From Sphingobacterium sp. xlx-96 (lineage in GTDB: Bacteria; Bacteroidota; Bacteroidia; Sphingobacteriales; Sphingobacteriaceae), in assembly GCF_011007365.1 (NCBI RefSeq), contig NZ_WFKM01000001.1, positions 1 to 64,000 on the forward strand: a stretch of 64,000 nucleotides of DNA, read 5' to 3'. The position numbers were made by a program, and so were the translations under genes. The notes under the pieces were generated by a model. It was not told the DNA's origin, searched no databases, and worked only from the letters and a program-made list of their open reading frames with translations. Within the stretch, counting starts at the first letter, position 1. Each line of letters opens with the position of its first letter. Below, in pieces: positions 32,821 to 42,327 of this stretch.

Positions 32821-33795
32821 TTATCTGTTACTAATGGCGATTTTTTTCAATCGTTCTTTCTGTTTTAATATCAGTTCTCCACGACCATAATATACGTCAG
32901 CAGGAGTTAGGTTATTTAAGGCCTCGTGATAACGTTCATTATTGTATCTCTCTACAAACTCTTGGAGGGCTTCTTTTAGCTCTTCTGGTGAATAGTAATT
33001 GTTCAATTTGACCACATTTTTCATTGTTCTGTTGTATCTTTCAATTTTTCCCTGGGTCTGTGGATGAGCGGGGCTGCCATGGATCTGCTTCATTTCCAGT
33101 TCTTCGGTCAGATACCTGCCAAGATCCTTAGAGATATAGCACGATCCATTATCTGACAATAATTTAGGCTTAACCTTTGTCTTTAACTTCGCCTTTTCAA
33201 TCGCTGTGTCTACATTGCGTATCACGTCCTCATGTTTCATTGATGGACAGAGCTCCCAATGTACAATGTAGGGGCTGTAGTCGTCCAATATGGTGCTTAA
33301 ATAATAATCTCCCCAGCCTTTTATCCTGAAATAGGTGAAATCTGTCTGCGACATTTCATGTACAATACTGGTCTTACCCTTGAATTCATCGGATGCACTG
33401 ATCAAAATATGGGATGGAGCGCTTATCAGTCCCTTGTTTTTAAGGATTATGTAGACAGAGGATTCAGAAATAAAAAACTGATGTTCGTCTGTAATGTGAC
33501 AAGCCAACTCACGCGCCGATAAATCAATCTTATCCAGGGCAACCTCGACAACGAATTCTTTAATCTGCTCGGGAATGCTGTTCCATTGTTGTCCAGAATC
33601 ACTGTTTTTTTTTCGCTAGACCCTCATAGCCTTTTACGAGATAACGGTCGTACCAGCTGTAAAATGTACTTTTAGGAATTCCAAATTGCTTCACACCGAT
33701 CTCCGATCGTGTAACCGTCTGAATAATCTCCATTTTTTCTCCTGCTGATAATCGCATATACTTTTTGTATTTATCCGTTAATCCAGCAGATCCAA
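32821..33795 (-). pseudogene. Transposase OrfB with rve/DDE integrase core, frameshifted
   Basis: The intact core is 32821-33507 plus an in-frame upstream stretch (WNSIPEQIKEF..., to about 33600). DDE residues are visible: QTDFTYF, LLSDNGSCY and GKIERYNR. A +1 base in the A9 run near 33605-33613 breaks the link to the helix-turn-helix start (YEGLAKK, KSTFYSWYDRYL). With 8 As the frame would close. Family IS3-like, based on OrfA/OrfB layout. Confidence 0.7.
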
Positions 33796-33912
33796 GCTTT
33801 TTTTACGATATCATAGCGCAACCCTAGATCAGCAACCCTTTCTTTCAGTCTAGCATTTTCTTTTCGGAGTTCGGCCACCTCATCTGATGTTGCCTCACGG
33901 GTAACATCGCCT

Positions 33913-34128
33913 TCAAGTCGTTTTTTTGGCCTCTAAAAACTCCTTGTTCCATTTGTAGAACTGAGACTCGTTAATACTGTGCTTACGGCAGATCTCGGCA
34001 ATAGAATGTTCTGCACATAGAGCTTCCATTACGATCATAATTTTCTGCTCGGCGGTAAAGATTCTGCGGTTACTACGACGTACATCCTTGATAAAATTCT
34101 CCGGGGTTGTTTTTTTCGGTCTTCCCAT
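33913..34128 (-). CDS. Transposase OrfA, helix-turn-helix (IS3-like)
   Basis: 71 residues: RRIFTAEQKIMIVMEAL and HSIAEICRKHSINESQFYKWNKEFLEA form the Tnp_1-type helix-turn-helix. The frame stops after KKTT at an A7 run; with one A fewer it continues into a coiled coil (AELRKENARLKERVADLGLRYDIVKK), broken once more at an A7 run near 33798-33804. The coil is the normal OrfA leucine zipper. Confidence 0.7.
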   Translation of the reverse strand: MGRPKKTTPENFIKDVRRSNRRIFTAEQKIMIVMEALCAEHSIAEICRKHSINESQFYKWNKEFLEAKKTT

Positions 34129-34192
34129 CCTGAATAAAGTTATTTTTTTTAGGAGAACAATCTCTTGGTTTTTAATAAATTATGTCTAAATT

Positions 34193-35096
34193 ATGCTGAC
34201 GATTTACAATACCGAATCTCCCGCTATTAAAATCGTTAGTAATCATTCTGGTAAAATATTGTTGCTCAAAAAGAGTAATGAATTTGTTCAAAAGGGAGAT
34301 ATCATTGGTTATCTGGAGAATCCAGCAAATATTGTTGATATAGTTACCATAGATAGTATCCTTGATGTCTTCGAAATCAATAATACGGAGCTGGTTGTAA
34401 GTACAAAAAATCTGCCGACCCGCGTGTATCTTGGAGGTATTAATGCGAGATATTACCTCTTTTTGGAAGCCCTATAGCAATTTCAGAACTATTATTCAAA
34501 TAGTCTATATTTCAGTCAATTGGCTATTTATTAGAGTCTTATTGAGCAACAGGGAAACTTGTTGGATATTAGTCATAAGAAAATGCAACTTAGCAGCAAT
34601 AGCTTAGAACTAACGAAAGAATTTGAGAGAAGAGATTCCATACTATTTGAAAAGCGAATTATCAGCCAATCTGAGTTGGAAAAAAATAAAATGAATTATT
34701 TGAATGCTGAACACAATAATAACAGTGGTAAAAATGAAATATCTCAGATCAATTCTGAAATCCTGCGTACGCGAAACATGAAAAATGAGGTAAAGATCAA
34801 AAGACAGAGATCGAAGAGATGTTGTTTTTGAAACTTAATTCCGCTTATCATGAATTACGTGTTGCATTGAAACAATTTGAAGAAACGTACCTATTTAGGA
34901 GACCTCAGGATGGTAGCCTTCAATATTTGAGTTTCCTGAATAATAATTTGTTTGTTAAGGCTGGGGATGCTTTTTTTTAATTGTTCCTTCTGATAGCAAG
35001 ATCTTAGCACAGTTTATGTTACCTAATGTTGGTGCCGGAAAAGTCGAACGGGGGCAAGAAGTCATACTTAAACTAGATAATTATCCGGACAATTAA
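34193..35096 (+). pseudogene. HlyD-like membrane fusion protein of a GG-leader exporter, degraded
   Basis: Pieces in order: lipoyl-type segment (VSNHSGKILLLKKSNEFVQKGDIIGYLEN); in-frame TAG at 34475 and 34532 (each one transition from CAG); coiled coil (ISHKKMQLSSNSLELTKEFERRDSILFEKRI); frameshift near 34803; EEMLFLKLNSAYHELRVALKQFEE and FVKAGDAFF; frameshift in a T8 run at 34972-34979; then IVPSDSKILAQFMLPNVGAGKVERGQEVILKLDNYP. The last motif is characteristic of bacteriocin-exporter adaptors. The N-terminal membrane helix is missing, next to the IS end. Confidence 0.7.
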
Positions 35097-36148
35097 TCAC
35101 GGGTAGCAATTGGACGAGTGTGGCAAATGGTAACTTAGCGTTGCGAGCGTCTGTATTCCAAGGATTCAGTAAGATAAATGGCCTTAAATTGGCCAAGTTG
35201 AATTTACAATCAAAAATCCTCGAGTATGATCTTAAAAGACAAACTTTACGGTTAGATCTTCTGTCCAATTATTTTAAGGCATTAGTGAATAGTGAGCTTT
35301 CTAAAGTAGCGGAGGCGCAATTAGGCCTTTCTAGAGAGCAGTTGCGGGTTATAAAGACCGAGGTGGATGTTGGAGTCAAGACATTGGTCGATCTTAATTA
35401 TGTCGAAAATATCGTTGCTAATGACGAATTAAAGATACTCATTAGCAAGACAAATTTTGCTAATGACATTTTATCCTTGAAAAGGGTTTTAAATTTAATG
35501 TTTTCGGATAGCCTGATTTTAGGAATTCCAAGTTTTGCAGTAATTGAAAACCTAGATACCTCGACGCGTTCTGTGGAGAATAATAGGTACGTCGCATTAT
35601 CGGAATTAAATGTTCAGCAGAATGAACTTCTAGTCAAGACAAAAAAGAATAATTTCTATCCTAGTATTATGTTTTCAGGCGGCTATGGATCCAATTATTC
35701 ATCCGAGAGATATGATAATACATCAGATAAGGATGCGATTCCTTTTCTTTCGCAGGTCAATCAGAATAGATCGTTGAACATCGGTCTTTCCTTATCAATG
35801 CCGGTCTTTGATGCTTTTAAAGCTCGTGGAGAGATTCGGCGATCCAAAATTAATTTAGAGATAGCCCAGATCGAAGTGGAAAGGGTGAAGAAAGAGCAAG
35901 CGATCATTTTGCAAAGAGCAGTTCAGGAATATGTCAGGACTGTAAAAGAATATGGCGCTTATAATAAACAGTTTGTTAGTTCTAAGACGGCATACGATGC
36001 TACACTACAACGTTATGAAATTGGTATGGCCTCACCTTTTGAACTGGCCACGGCTCAGGTCAACTTTAACGTATCAGAATTAAATTTCGTAAAGTCGAGG
36101 TACGATGTTTTGTATAGGCAAGAAGTAATTAAAATCTTGGAAAATTAG
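35097..36148 (+). pseudogene. TolC-like outer-membrane efflux protein, 5'-truncated
   Basis: About 345 residues from GSNWTSVANGNLALRAS onward, with the long helical hairpins and repeats of OMFs (ALVNSELSKVAEAQLGLSREQLRVIKTEVDVGVKTLVDLNYVEN; second repeat ending YEIGMASPFELATAQVNFN). The signal peptide and roughly the first hundred residues are gone. The sequence joins the adaptor's C-terminus at about 35087-35100, so a deletion probably fused the two genes. With the adaptor it is the relic of a type I secretion operon. Confidence 0.7.
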
Positions 36149-36234
36149 TTCGAATGATACAGTAGGTAATAGCTAGCTACCCAGCCCTGTACAGCCAGTA
36201 CTGATGCTAGATTTGTGACTTCTTCGAATTCAAG

Positions 36235-36555
36235 TTGGAGGTGTTTGATCATAAACATGGGCGGATTGATAGCAGCGGGAGGTATTGGACATTTCGCTCG
36301 GATAGTGCATTCTATTACTACCCTGATAGTGGTTTGCTGACAAGGCAAGGTCTACTATCCCTTTGGGAGAATAAGGTGCAAAAGCAGGCTTGGATGGCTG
36401 TTATGGATAGCAGCCACACGGAAGCACTGAACAAAGTAAAGCTTAGTATTTGGAAAAGCTATTATCGAAAGGTAAAGGATAGTGAGTGGACTGTTGTTTT
36501 TGGTGTCTTGCTAGTTTTGGGGACTGTTGCAATGGCCTATAGGTATCTGCGTTAA
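36235..36555 (+). CDS. Short hypothetical ORF with C-terminal membrane helix
   Basis: Up to 106 residues from a TTG start, ending in one membrane helix (WTVVFGVLLVLGTVAMAYRYL). The 86 bp upstream are gene-free, and the opposite strand also has an open frame, so coding is not certain. It could be the tail of a truncated gene left from the same deletion. No family recognised. Confidence 0.3.
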   Translation: MEVFDHKHGRIDSSGRYWTFRSDSAFYYYPDSGLLTRQGLLSLWENKVQKQAWMAVMDSSHTEALNKVKLSIWKSYYRKVKDSEWTVVFGVLLVLGTVAMAYRYLR

Positions 36556-36592
36556 CAGCAAAGGTTGCCTTGATCTAGGCAACCTTTGCTGT
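36555..36592. terminator. Bidirectional hairpin terminator
   Basis: acagcaaaggttgcct pairs perfectly with aggcaacctttgctgt around tgatct. It separates the accessory region from the OmpP1-type gene that ends at 36613. Confidence 0.75.
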
Positions 36593-36612
36593 ACTTTCGC
36601 TTGTTGTTATTT

Positions 36613-38163
36613 TTAAAACTTAGCACCTATAGTTAGGATGCCACTTGTTCTTTTGTGGTCGATAGAAGCTACTGGGCTGGAAGTTCCCCCAAAAGTTTCA
36701 TTAATCGAGTAAGGAGCTTGTTTGTATGAGTTTACCTGATGTACTACCGCTAAGTCCATGTAAAGGGTGTTTGTTAGTTTTACGCCTAGACCTAAACTTC
36801 CGCTGTAGTTCTCGTCTTCAATTCCACCTTTGTAAGGGTTTCCGAAATAATTAAATCCTGCGCGGCCACTTAGTATATTGGTGAAGAGAAATTCGCCTCC
36901 GGCTCTGAAGTTTACAGCGCCTCTGTAGAGGTCTTTGATATCTCTATTGATGTGGTCGTAGTTTGTATTTAGTGAATTATTGGCTGTCGAATAGCGCATA
37001 GAATTGTACGTAACATATTCTGCATCTGCAGTCAATAAACCTCTGCTAAAGAATTTTGTAAGACCCAAGCCGAATTTCCAGGGTGTAGTAATATTATAAT
37101 CCTGTGCGCTGTCGTAGAATTTTGATTCGTAAGTATGGAAGGGATCTTTGGTAGTCTCATTATCGTAAAAACTTACGTCGGTGTAAGACCGCGTATCGTC
37201 TTTAATTGTCATCCAGGTTGGTGTATTGATGGTAACGCCTATATTCCAATCTGTAGTCGGCTTGAAGATCATCCCTAATTTCAGATCTACTCCGGAACCT
37301 TCTGTAACTTGTCCAAAATTGTCGAATAATTCATAGCTGGCTTCTACGAAGTCGTATTTATCATTTGTAGGATCAGCATATGCTGAGTTTGGATTGTAGG
37401 ACAGTATCTCACTTCTAGTCTTGGTCCAGCCGTTTTCTATAAACTGCGTGTTTTTTTCATAACGGAACGAAGTTATACCTAAAGTCGCTCCAATGAAAAA
37501 TTGATTGTTATAATTTGAACCAAAAGCAATGGCAGTTTTACTGCGATTGCCTCTAGTGATTACTTCATTGTATTGGTCTTTTGCTGCTTCCTCCTTGGCT
37601 AGAGGGAAGTATCCTTTGTCAGTGTCTCCAAATTGCTCGACTATATTGGATCCTGCAAAGTCAGTACCGAAACTGCCTGACATAATATCTGATAGGGCAT
37701 TTACAATAGTTGTGTTGTTGTTGATGCCTTCATAGGTAAGTTTATTATTATAGTTTTGAGTTTTGTTATAGCTCAAACCAACATTAAAGTTCAGCCAACC
37801 TGAATTGGAACGGTAGTTTGAAGTGGGAAAATGAAAAACTACTCCCGCCTGATCAACTCCAAAGTTGTCTTTCTTGCTGTTCGAATTCATTCCTTCAAAT
37901 AGTGTTTTATTCTTATTCCCCAGGTAATTGAAGGTAACAGACATATCGGAACGGCTGAAAAAGCCCAAACCTGCAGGGTTACCATTTATAGCTGAGATAT
38001 CTCCACCTAAAGCAGTCTGTGTATTACCGAGACCTTTCATACGAGCAGCCCCCCCAATATCTTCTCTAGAAAATGTTAAGGCATCGTCTACGGTTTGTGC
38101 ATGTGTTTGTGTCCAGAAGACGCTGGATACAAAAGCAGAAAGGATAATATGTTTTAAATTCAT
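36613..38163 (-). CDS. Outer-membrane transport protein, OmpP1/FadL/TodX-like
   Basis: About 516 residues starting at the ATG of MNLKHII (38163); a longer in-frame start at 38190 would precede the signal peptide. Signal ends THAQT. Then DIGGAARMKGLGNTQTALGGDISAINGNPAGLGFF, the Asn-Pro-Ala-Gly motif of FadL-type barrels, and a barrel ending SGILTIGAKF. FadL relatives carry hydrophobic compounds across the outer membrane; the ligand here is unknown. Confidence 0.8.
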   Translation of the reverse strand: MNLKHIILSAFVSSVFWTQTHAQTVDDALTFSREDIGGAARMKGLGNTQTALGGDISAINGNPAGLGFFSRSDMSVTFNYLGNKNKTLFEGMNSNSKKDNFGVDQAGVVFHFPTSNYRSNSGWLNFNVGLSYNKTQNYNNKLTYEGINNNTTIVNALSDIMSGSFGTDFAGSNIVEQFGDTDKGYFPLAKEEAAKDQYNEVITRGNRSKTAIAFGSNYNNQFFIGATLGITSFRYEKNTQFIENGWTKTRSEILSYNPNSAYADPTNDKYDFVEASYELFDNFGQVTEGSGVDLKLGMIFKPTTDWNIGVTINTPTWMTIKDDTRSYTDVSFYDNETTKDPFHTYESKFYDSAQDYNITTPWKFGLGLTKFFSRGLLTADAEYVTYNSMRYSTANNSLNTNYDHINRDIKDLYRGAVNFRAGGEFLFTNILSGRAGFNYFGNPYKGGIEDENYSGSLGLGVKLTNTLYMDLAVVHQVNSYKQAPYSINETFGGTSSPVASIDHKRTSGILTIGAKF

Positions 38164-38187
38164 ATGGAATAATCTTTTTTTATCTGT

Positions 38188-38243
38188 CATATGGAATACT
38201 CATGGGTATTTGTGCTTCGCTAAACATGAGTATTTCAGTATGG
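38188..38243. repeat. Palindromic element, possible relative of the REP-like family
   Basis: atatggaatactcatg on the left and catgagtatttcagtat on the right form an imperfect inverted pair around 22 bases. The ends resemble those at 735, 921 and 52592, but the interior does not. Confidence 0.4.
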
Positions 38244-38255
38244 TATGATTTGTCC

Positions 38256-38297
38256 AATTAATAAACAGCCAATCTTATCATTGGCTGTTTATTAATT
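38256..38297. terminator. Terminator after the low-complexity lipoprotein gene
   Basis: aattaataaacagccaat pairs with attggctgtttattaatt, an 18-bp stem with a 6-base loop, 33 bp past the stop of the minus-strand gene. Confidence 0.75.
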
Positions 38298-38329
38298 ATT
38301 ATATGTTAACTAAATTCGCTTTATTAAAA

Positions 38330-39496
38330 TTAGCGTCTTGATGAACCTGACGAGCGGGATCCACCACCTGAGCTCGATGCTCCGCCTCCTCTAGACATTG
38401 ATCCGCCACCACTTGACATGGATGAACCACTGCTACTTCTTGCAGGAGGTGTGTACGTACTCCCTGATGATCTCGAGCTGCCACTATCCGAACGACGGCT
38501 TTGTGGTTGTGTCGTAGTCGGACGCGATGAGCCTGAGCGTTCTGTTGTGCTAGGTCTTGTAACAGTGCCGCTATTTGAGGGTTGTCTACGACCGCTTGTC
38601 GAATTTCTTACATCAGTGGTCGGTCTGTTACCTTCTGAGACAGTTCCTCTACGTGAAGAACTTACTGATCCTCTCGAACTTTCGCTATTTCCACGTGAGG
38701 TACCTACGCGATTTGAAGTACTAGTGCCATCAGTACCTCTACGGCTTGATACGCTAGAACGGGTATCGATACGTCCATTCGCATCACGGCTTATTGTTGT
38801 GGATCCACGTCTGCTAGAGGACGTAGCACCAACATCTCTCCGGCTCGAACTTCCTGTTCTAGAATTGAAACGGTCACGATTGTCGGAACGTACCGAAGAA
38901 TAAGTCGGACGACGACCTGATCCTCCATAATAGTAGTTGTTGTATCCGTGACCATAATAAGGGTGTCCCCACGAGTTGTAGTAGGAGTTGTGGCCCCAAT
39001 ATCCACCACCATAACCGTAATAAGGTCTTCCCCATCCATAACCATAATAAGGAGAACCCCAGCCGTAACCGTAGTATGGAGAACCCCAGCCAAATCCAAT
39101 AGACCAACTTGATCCCCAACCCCAGTTGGACCAACCTAAACCAAAGCCTCCATAACCATACCAAGGGTCAAACCAAGGATCATAGTATGCCATTCCTGGT
39201 GAAGAGTAATAGAAACGATTAATACGGTTGGCATATTCTAGTTCCTGATATTGACCATCGTTATATTCTTCATCTGAATATTCGTCTGCATAATACTCAT
39301 TCGCTGCGTTCGAATTAGAGTTTTGATTCTCGTCGTAGTAGTAATCTGGACTTTGGTACACCGGAGTTGGTCTGCCTGCGTTCTGGTTGTTATAGACATC
39401 GTCTCTATAGGTGATTTGTCTGCTTGTCGAACAAGAACTCAGCGCCGCCACAAGTGCTAAAGCCCATCCGCCGATTAATAATCTATTTGTTTTCAT
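38330..39496 (-). CDS. Low-complexity Gly/Tyr/Ser/Arg-rich lipoprotein
   Basis: 388 residues from the ATG of MKTNRLL (39496). Lipobox AALSSCS. Three zones: acidic Asn/Tyr/Glu region (about 30-95); Gly-Tyr-Trp repeats (YYGYGWGSPYYGYGWG..., about 100-195); and a Ser/Arg/Thr-rich tail (about 200-388, SSRRGT-type repeats). No fold is recognisable. Similar lipoproteins are common in Sphingobacteriaceae; a surface or envelope role is a guess. Confidence 0.75.
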   Translation of the reverse strand: MKTNRLLIGGWALALVAALSSCSTSRQITYRDDVYNNQNAGRPTPVYQSPDYYYDENQNSNSNAANEYYADEYSDEEYNDGQYQELEYANRINRFYYSSPGMAYYDPWFDPWYGYGGFGLGWSNWGWGSSWSIGFGWGSPYYGYGWGSPYYGYGWGRPYYGYGGGYWGHNSYYNSWGHPYYGHGYNNYYYGGSGRRPTYSSVRSDNRDRFNSRTGSSSRRDVGATSSSRRGSTTISRDANGRIDTRSSVSSRRGTDGTSTSNRVGTSRGNSESSRGSVSSSRRGTVSEGNRPTTDVRNSTSGRRQPSNSGTVTRPSTTERSGSSRPTTTQPQSRRSDSGSSRSSGSTYTPPARSSSGSSMSSGGGSMSRGGGASSSGGGSRSSGSSRR

Positions 39497-39832
39497 CTGC
39501 TTATATTTTTTAAAGTTGATGAAGCTATCAGATTTATTCATTTCCTGGTGTGGATTGGATAGATTCTGATGATTTCATCTGTTTAATTTTTTAGTTTCTA
39601 GTTGTCAGATGGAGCGTTTATGACTTTTATGTTAAATCATGTCTGGCTCATACTATCTTTATCGCTAAAGTTGTCTGATAATCCAGTGTCTTTTTATTAT
39701 CTTAGACGCATATTTTGGCGAAGGTTTAATCGCGGCCTCAAAAATATAAATAAATTTAGTCTCAAAAAAAATATTGATACGGTTTGACCGTAACCTTAAT
39801 ATATTGTTACAAATTAAATAGTTATAAGATCA

Positions 39833-41305
39833 ATGAGTAAAGGAATAACAAGTAGAAGCGAGGATTATTCTCAATGGTATAATGACCTAGTGATTAAGGC
39901 TGATTTAGCAGAGAACTCTGCGGTGAGAGGATGTATGGTTATCAAACCCTATGGGTATGCGATTTGGGAGCGTATGCAGGCTATTTTGGATAAGCGTTTT
40001 AAGGAGACAGGACACAGTAACGCTTATTTCCCCTTGTTTATTCCCAAGTCTTTTTTCTCTAAAGAAGCTTCTCACGTTGAAGGTTTTGCTACAGAATGTG
40101 CCGTAGTAACACATTATCGATTGAAAAATGATGGCAACGGAAATATCATCGTCGATGAAGATGCTAAATTAGAAGAAGAGCTTATTGTACGACCTACTTC
40201 CGAAACTATTATCTGGAATACCTATAAAGGATGGATTGAGTCTTATCGTGATCTTCCGATCCTTGTTAACCAGTGGGCAAACGTTGTGCGATGGGAAATG
40301 CGTACGCGTCTTTTCTTGCGTACTGCTGAATTCTTATGGCAAGAAGGGCATACGGCGCACGCGACAAGTGAGGAGGCAATTGCTGAGGCTGAACAAATGT
40401 TGGACGTGTATGCTGATTTCGCTGAAAATACATTGGCAGTGCCAGTTGTAAGAGGTAGAAAGACAGAAAATGAACGTTTTGCGGGTGCATTGGATACTTT
40501 TTGTATTGAGGCGTTAATGCAGGATGGAAAGGCATTGCAAGCGGGTACGTCTCATTTCTTAGGACAGAATTTTGCCAAAGCTTTTGATGTAAAGTTTACG
40601 AGCAAAGAAGGAAAGCAAGAATATGTATGGGCTACATCTTGGGGGGTGTCTACCCGTTTGATGGGAGCACTTATCATGGCGCACTCGGATGATCAAGGTT
40701 TGGTGTTACCTCCAAAGTTGGCACCTATTCAGGTGGTGATAGTTCCTATTTTTAAAACGGAGGAAGAAAAAGCGGCTATTGATGCTTTCGTAACGACCTT
40801 GCAAGCGGAACTGAAAGCCAAAGATATCACTGTAAAATATGATGACAGGGATACACAACGACCTGGTTTTAAATTTGCGGAATGGGAATTGAAAGGTGTG
40901 CCAGCGCGTATAGCTGTAGGCGCACGTGATATGCAGAATGGAACAGTGGAATTGGCGCGACGTGATACACAAACGAAAGAAACTGTTTCGCAGGAAGGGC
41001 TTGCTGATCGTATCGAAGTGTTGATGGACACTATTCAGAAAAACATCTATCAAAAAGCTTTTGATTTTAGAGCTACGCATACTACGGAAGTGAATTCATA
41101 TGAAGAGTTCAAACAAGTGATCGAAACGAAAGGAGGCTTTGTGTCCTGTCATTGGGACGGCACTGTGGAGACAGAGAAACGTGTTAAGGAGGAGACTAAA
41201 GCAACTATCCGTTGTATACCTTTGGATGCCAAGGATGAAGAGGGTGTTTGTATTTTTACAGGTAAACCTTCGGCGAGAAGAGTGTTGTTTGCAAAGGCGT
41301 ATTAA
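39833..41305 (+). CDS. proS: Prolyl-tRNA synthetase, archaeal/eukaryotic type
   Basis: 490 residues, the short form without the editing insert. Class II motifs: [54 protein letters not shown] (motif 2), [41 protein letters not shown] (motif 3 plus anticodon domain), and a zinc-type C-terminal domain. Charges tRNA-Pro. The archaeal-type ProRS is usual in Bacteroidota. Confidence 0.96.
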   Translation: MSKGITSRSEDYSQWYNDLVIKADLAENSAVRGCMVIKPYGYAIWERMQAILDKRFKETGHSNAYFPLFIPKSFFSKEASHVEGFATECAVVTHYRLKNDGNGNIIVDEDAKLEEELIVRPTSETIIWNTYKGWIESYRDLPILVNQWANVVRWEMRTRLFLRTAEFLWQEGHTAHATSEEAIAEAEQMLDVYADFAENTLAVPVVRGRKTENERFAGALDTFCIEALMQDGKALQAGTSHFLGQNFAKAFDVKFTSKEGKQEYVWATSWGVSTRLMGALIMAHSDDQGLVLPPKLAPIQVVIVPIFKTEEEKAAIDAFVTTLQAELKAKDITVKYDDRDTQRPGFKFAEWELKGVPARIAVGARDMQNGTVELARRDTQTKETVSQEGLADRIEVLMDTIQKNIYQKAFDFRATHTTEVNSYEEFKQVIETKGGFVSCHWDGTVETEKRVKEETKATIRCIPLDAKDEEGVCIFTGKPSARRVLFAKAY

Positions 41306-41316
41306 GTCTCAGATGT

Positions 41317-41420
41317 ATTTTCCTCTATAAAAGAATCTAAATGGATGAGGAGAGCTACAAAATTCGCTTTTATATTACGCGCAATTATATTGCTTGTAAA
41401 GGCGAATTTGTGTAGGTTTG
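41317..41420. repeat. Dispersed intergenic element A, copy 2 (uninterrupted)
   Basis: attttcctctataaaagaat to taggtttg, homologous to the two halves at 12058-12298 but without the nested element B. Inner inverted repeat attcgctttt / taaaggcgaat. Confidence 0.6.
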
Positions 41421-41429
41421 AAAACAAGG

Positions 41430-41465
41430 GTAGAACCGTAAAATTGTAAAATTTTACGGTTCTAC
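41430..41465. terminator. Hairpin terminator between proS and the SDR gene
   Basis: gtagaaccgtaaaatt pairs with aattttacggttctac over a 4-base loop, followed by tattttaat. It lies 15 bp before the next ATG, so it ends the proS transcript and leaves little room for a separate promoter downstream. Confidence 0.65.
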
Positions 41466-41479
41466 TATTTTAATAAGAT

Positions 41480-42295
41480 ATGGATATCGAATCAATAGGT
41501 AAATCAGCAACAAATCGCGTACTTATCCTAGGCTGTGGATGGGTTGGTGAGGAATTTGCACATGCAATGAAACTTCGCGGTAATGAAGTTTGGGTTACGA
41601 CGACCACCGAAGAAAAGAGACTTCGATTAAGTGAGGAAGGATTTCAATCTGTTTTGTTAGACTTTGATTCAGAGGTAGTTATAGGTGGATCCGATATGCC
41701 TACTACGTTTGATTTTGTGTTAAATTCAATTCCAGCCAGTTCCCGTAATTCTCAAGAAGTATTACTAGAGCGATTCAACTGTATTAAGCTTCTTTTGGAA
41801 CAGCTTACTTTTCGAAAGCATATTTATTTGAGTTCCATTGGGATTTATCCCGATGCGGACGGTCTTTTTGATGAAAATTGGCGAGATCATCTCGATGAAA
41901 AATTATTGCTTGCCGAACAAACCATGCAGCAAGTAGATAATACCTTGATTTATCGGTTAGGTGGACTTTTCGGAAAAAGCCGTATTTTCGCTAAGTATTT
42001 TAGTGGTAAAGTGTGTCGGACTGGTAATCAACCTGCTAATTTTGTCCATCTTGCAGATGTGGTTAAATTATTGGTTTTGGGATTTGAAAAGCTAAAGGTT
42101 GGCGAGGTGTTTAATATTGTTGCGCCGGAGCACCCGAAGAAGAAGGCGGTTATTCTGGCATCAGCGGCGAAATACGGATACGCTGGTCCTTCGGCTTTTG
42201 AATCGACATTTAATTTTCAAAAAATCGTGTCTGGGCAAAAGATAATAGATGAATTGCAATACCACTATAAGTATCCATCTCCCTTAAAGTTTTAG
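41480..42295 (+). CDS. NAD(P)-dependent epimerase/dehydratase-like protein (SDR superfamily)
   Basis: 271 residues. Rossmann start RVLILGCGWVGEEFAHAMKLRGNEVW (GxGxxG), then strand-and-loop positions seen in extended SDRs; the catalytic Tyr-x-x-x-Lys motif is not evident. Closest in style to the YeeZ-like group. Substrate unknown. A typical GG-x-FG ending (RLGGLFGKSRIF) is present. Confidence 0.7.
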   Translation: MDIESIGKSATNRVLILGCGWVGEEFAHAMKLRGNEVWVTTTTEEKRLRLSEEGFQSVLLDFDSEVVIGGSDMPTTFDFVLNSIPASSRNSQEVLLERFNCIKLLLEQLTFRKHIYLSSIGIYPDADGLFDENWRDHLDEKLLLAEQTMQQVDNTLIYRLGGLFGKSRIFAKYFSGKVCRTGNQPANFVHLADVVKLLVLGFEKLKVGEVFNIVAPEHPKKKAVILASAAKYGYAGPSAFESTFNFQKIVSGQKIIDELQYHYKYPSPLKF

Positions 42296-42327
42296 TAAAT
42301 TTACCTTGATAATAAACATATACGATT

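Larger units (their letters stand above)
32731..34164. mobile_element. IS3-like insertion sequence, decayed
   Basis: Contains OrfA (33913-34128) and a DDE-domain OrfB (32821 to about 33795) on the minus strand. Candidate inverted ends are gagactgt at 32731 and, as reverse complement, gagattgt at 34164; the match is imperfect so the boundaries are tentative. Three separate frameshifts interrupt the transposase. The element lies between the toxin array and the HlyD-like remnant and probably removed the adaptor's N-terminus. Confidence 0.55.

Noticed and set aside
26759..36148. Type VI secretion locus because of the Tae4-like domains
   Set aside because: No Hcp, VgrG, PAAR or sheath genes in the window; the exporter remnants are type I.
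38418..38903. 161-residue open frame opposite the low-complexity lipoprotein
   Set aside because: Mirrors the Ser/Arg codon bias of the real gene; no motif or start signal.
39602..39787. 61-residue frame before proS
   Set aside because: AT-rich intergenic, no homology cues, runs into the proS promoter area.
40706..41080. 124-residue antisense frame in proS
   Set aside because: Overlaps essential conserved sequence on the other strand; composition unlike a real protein.
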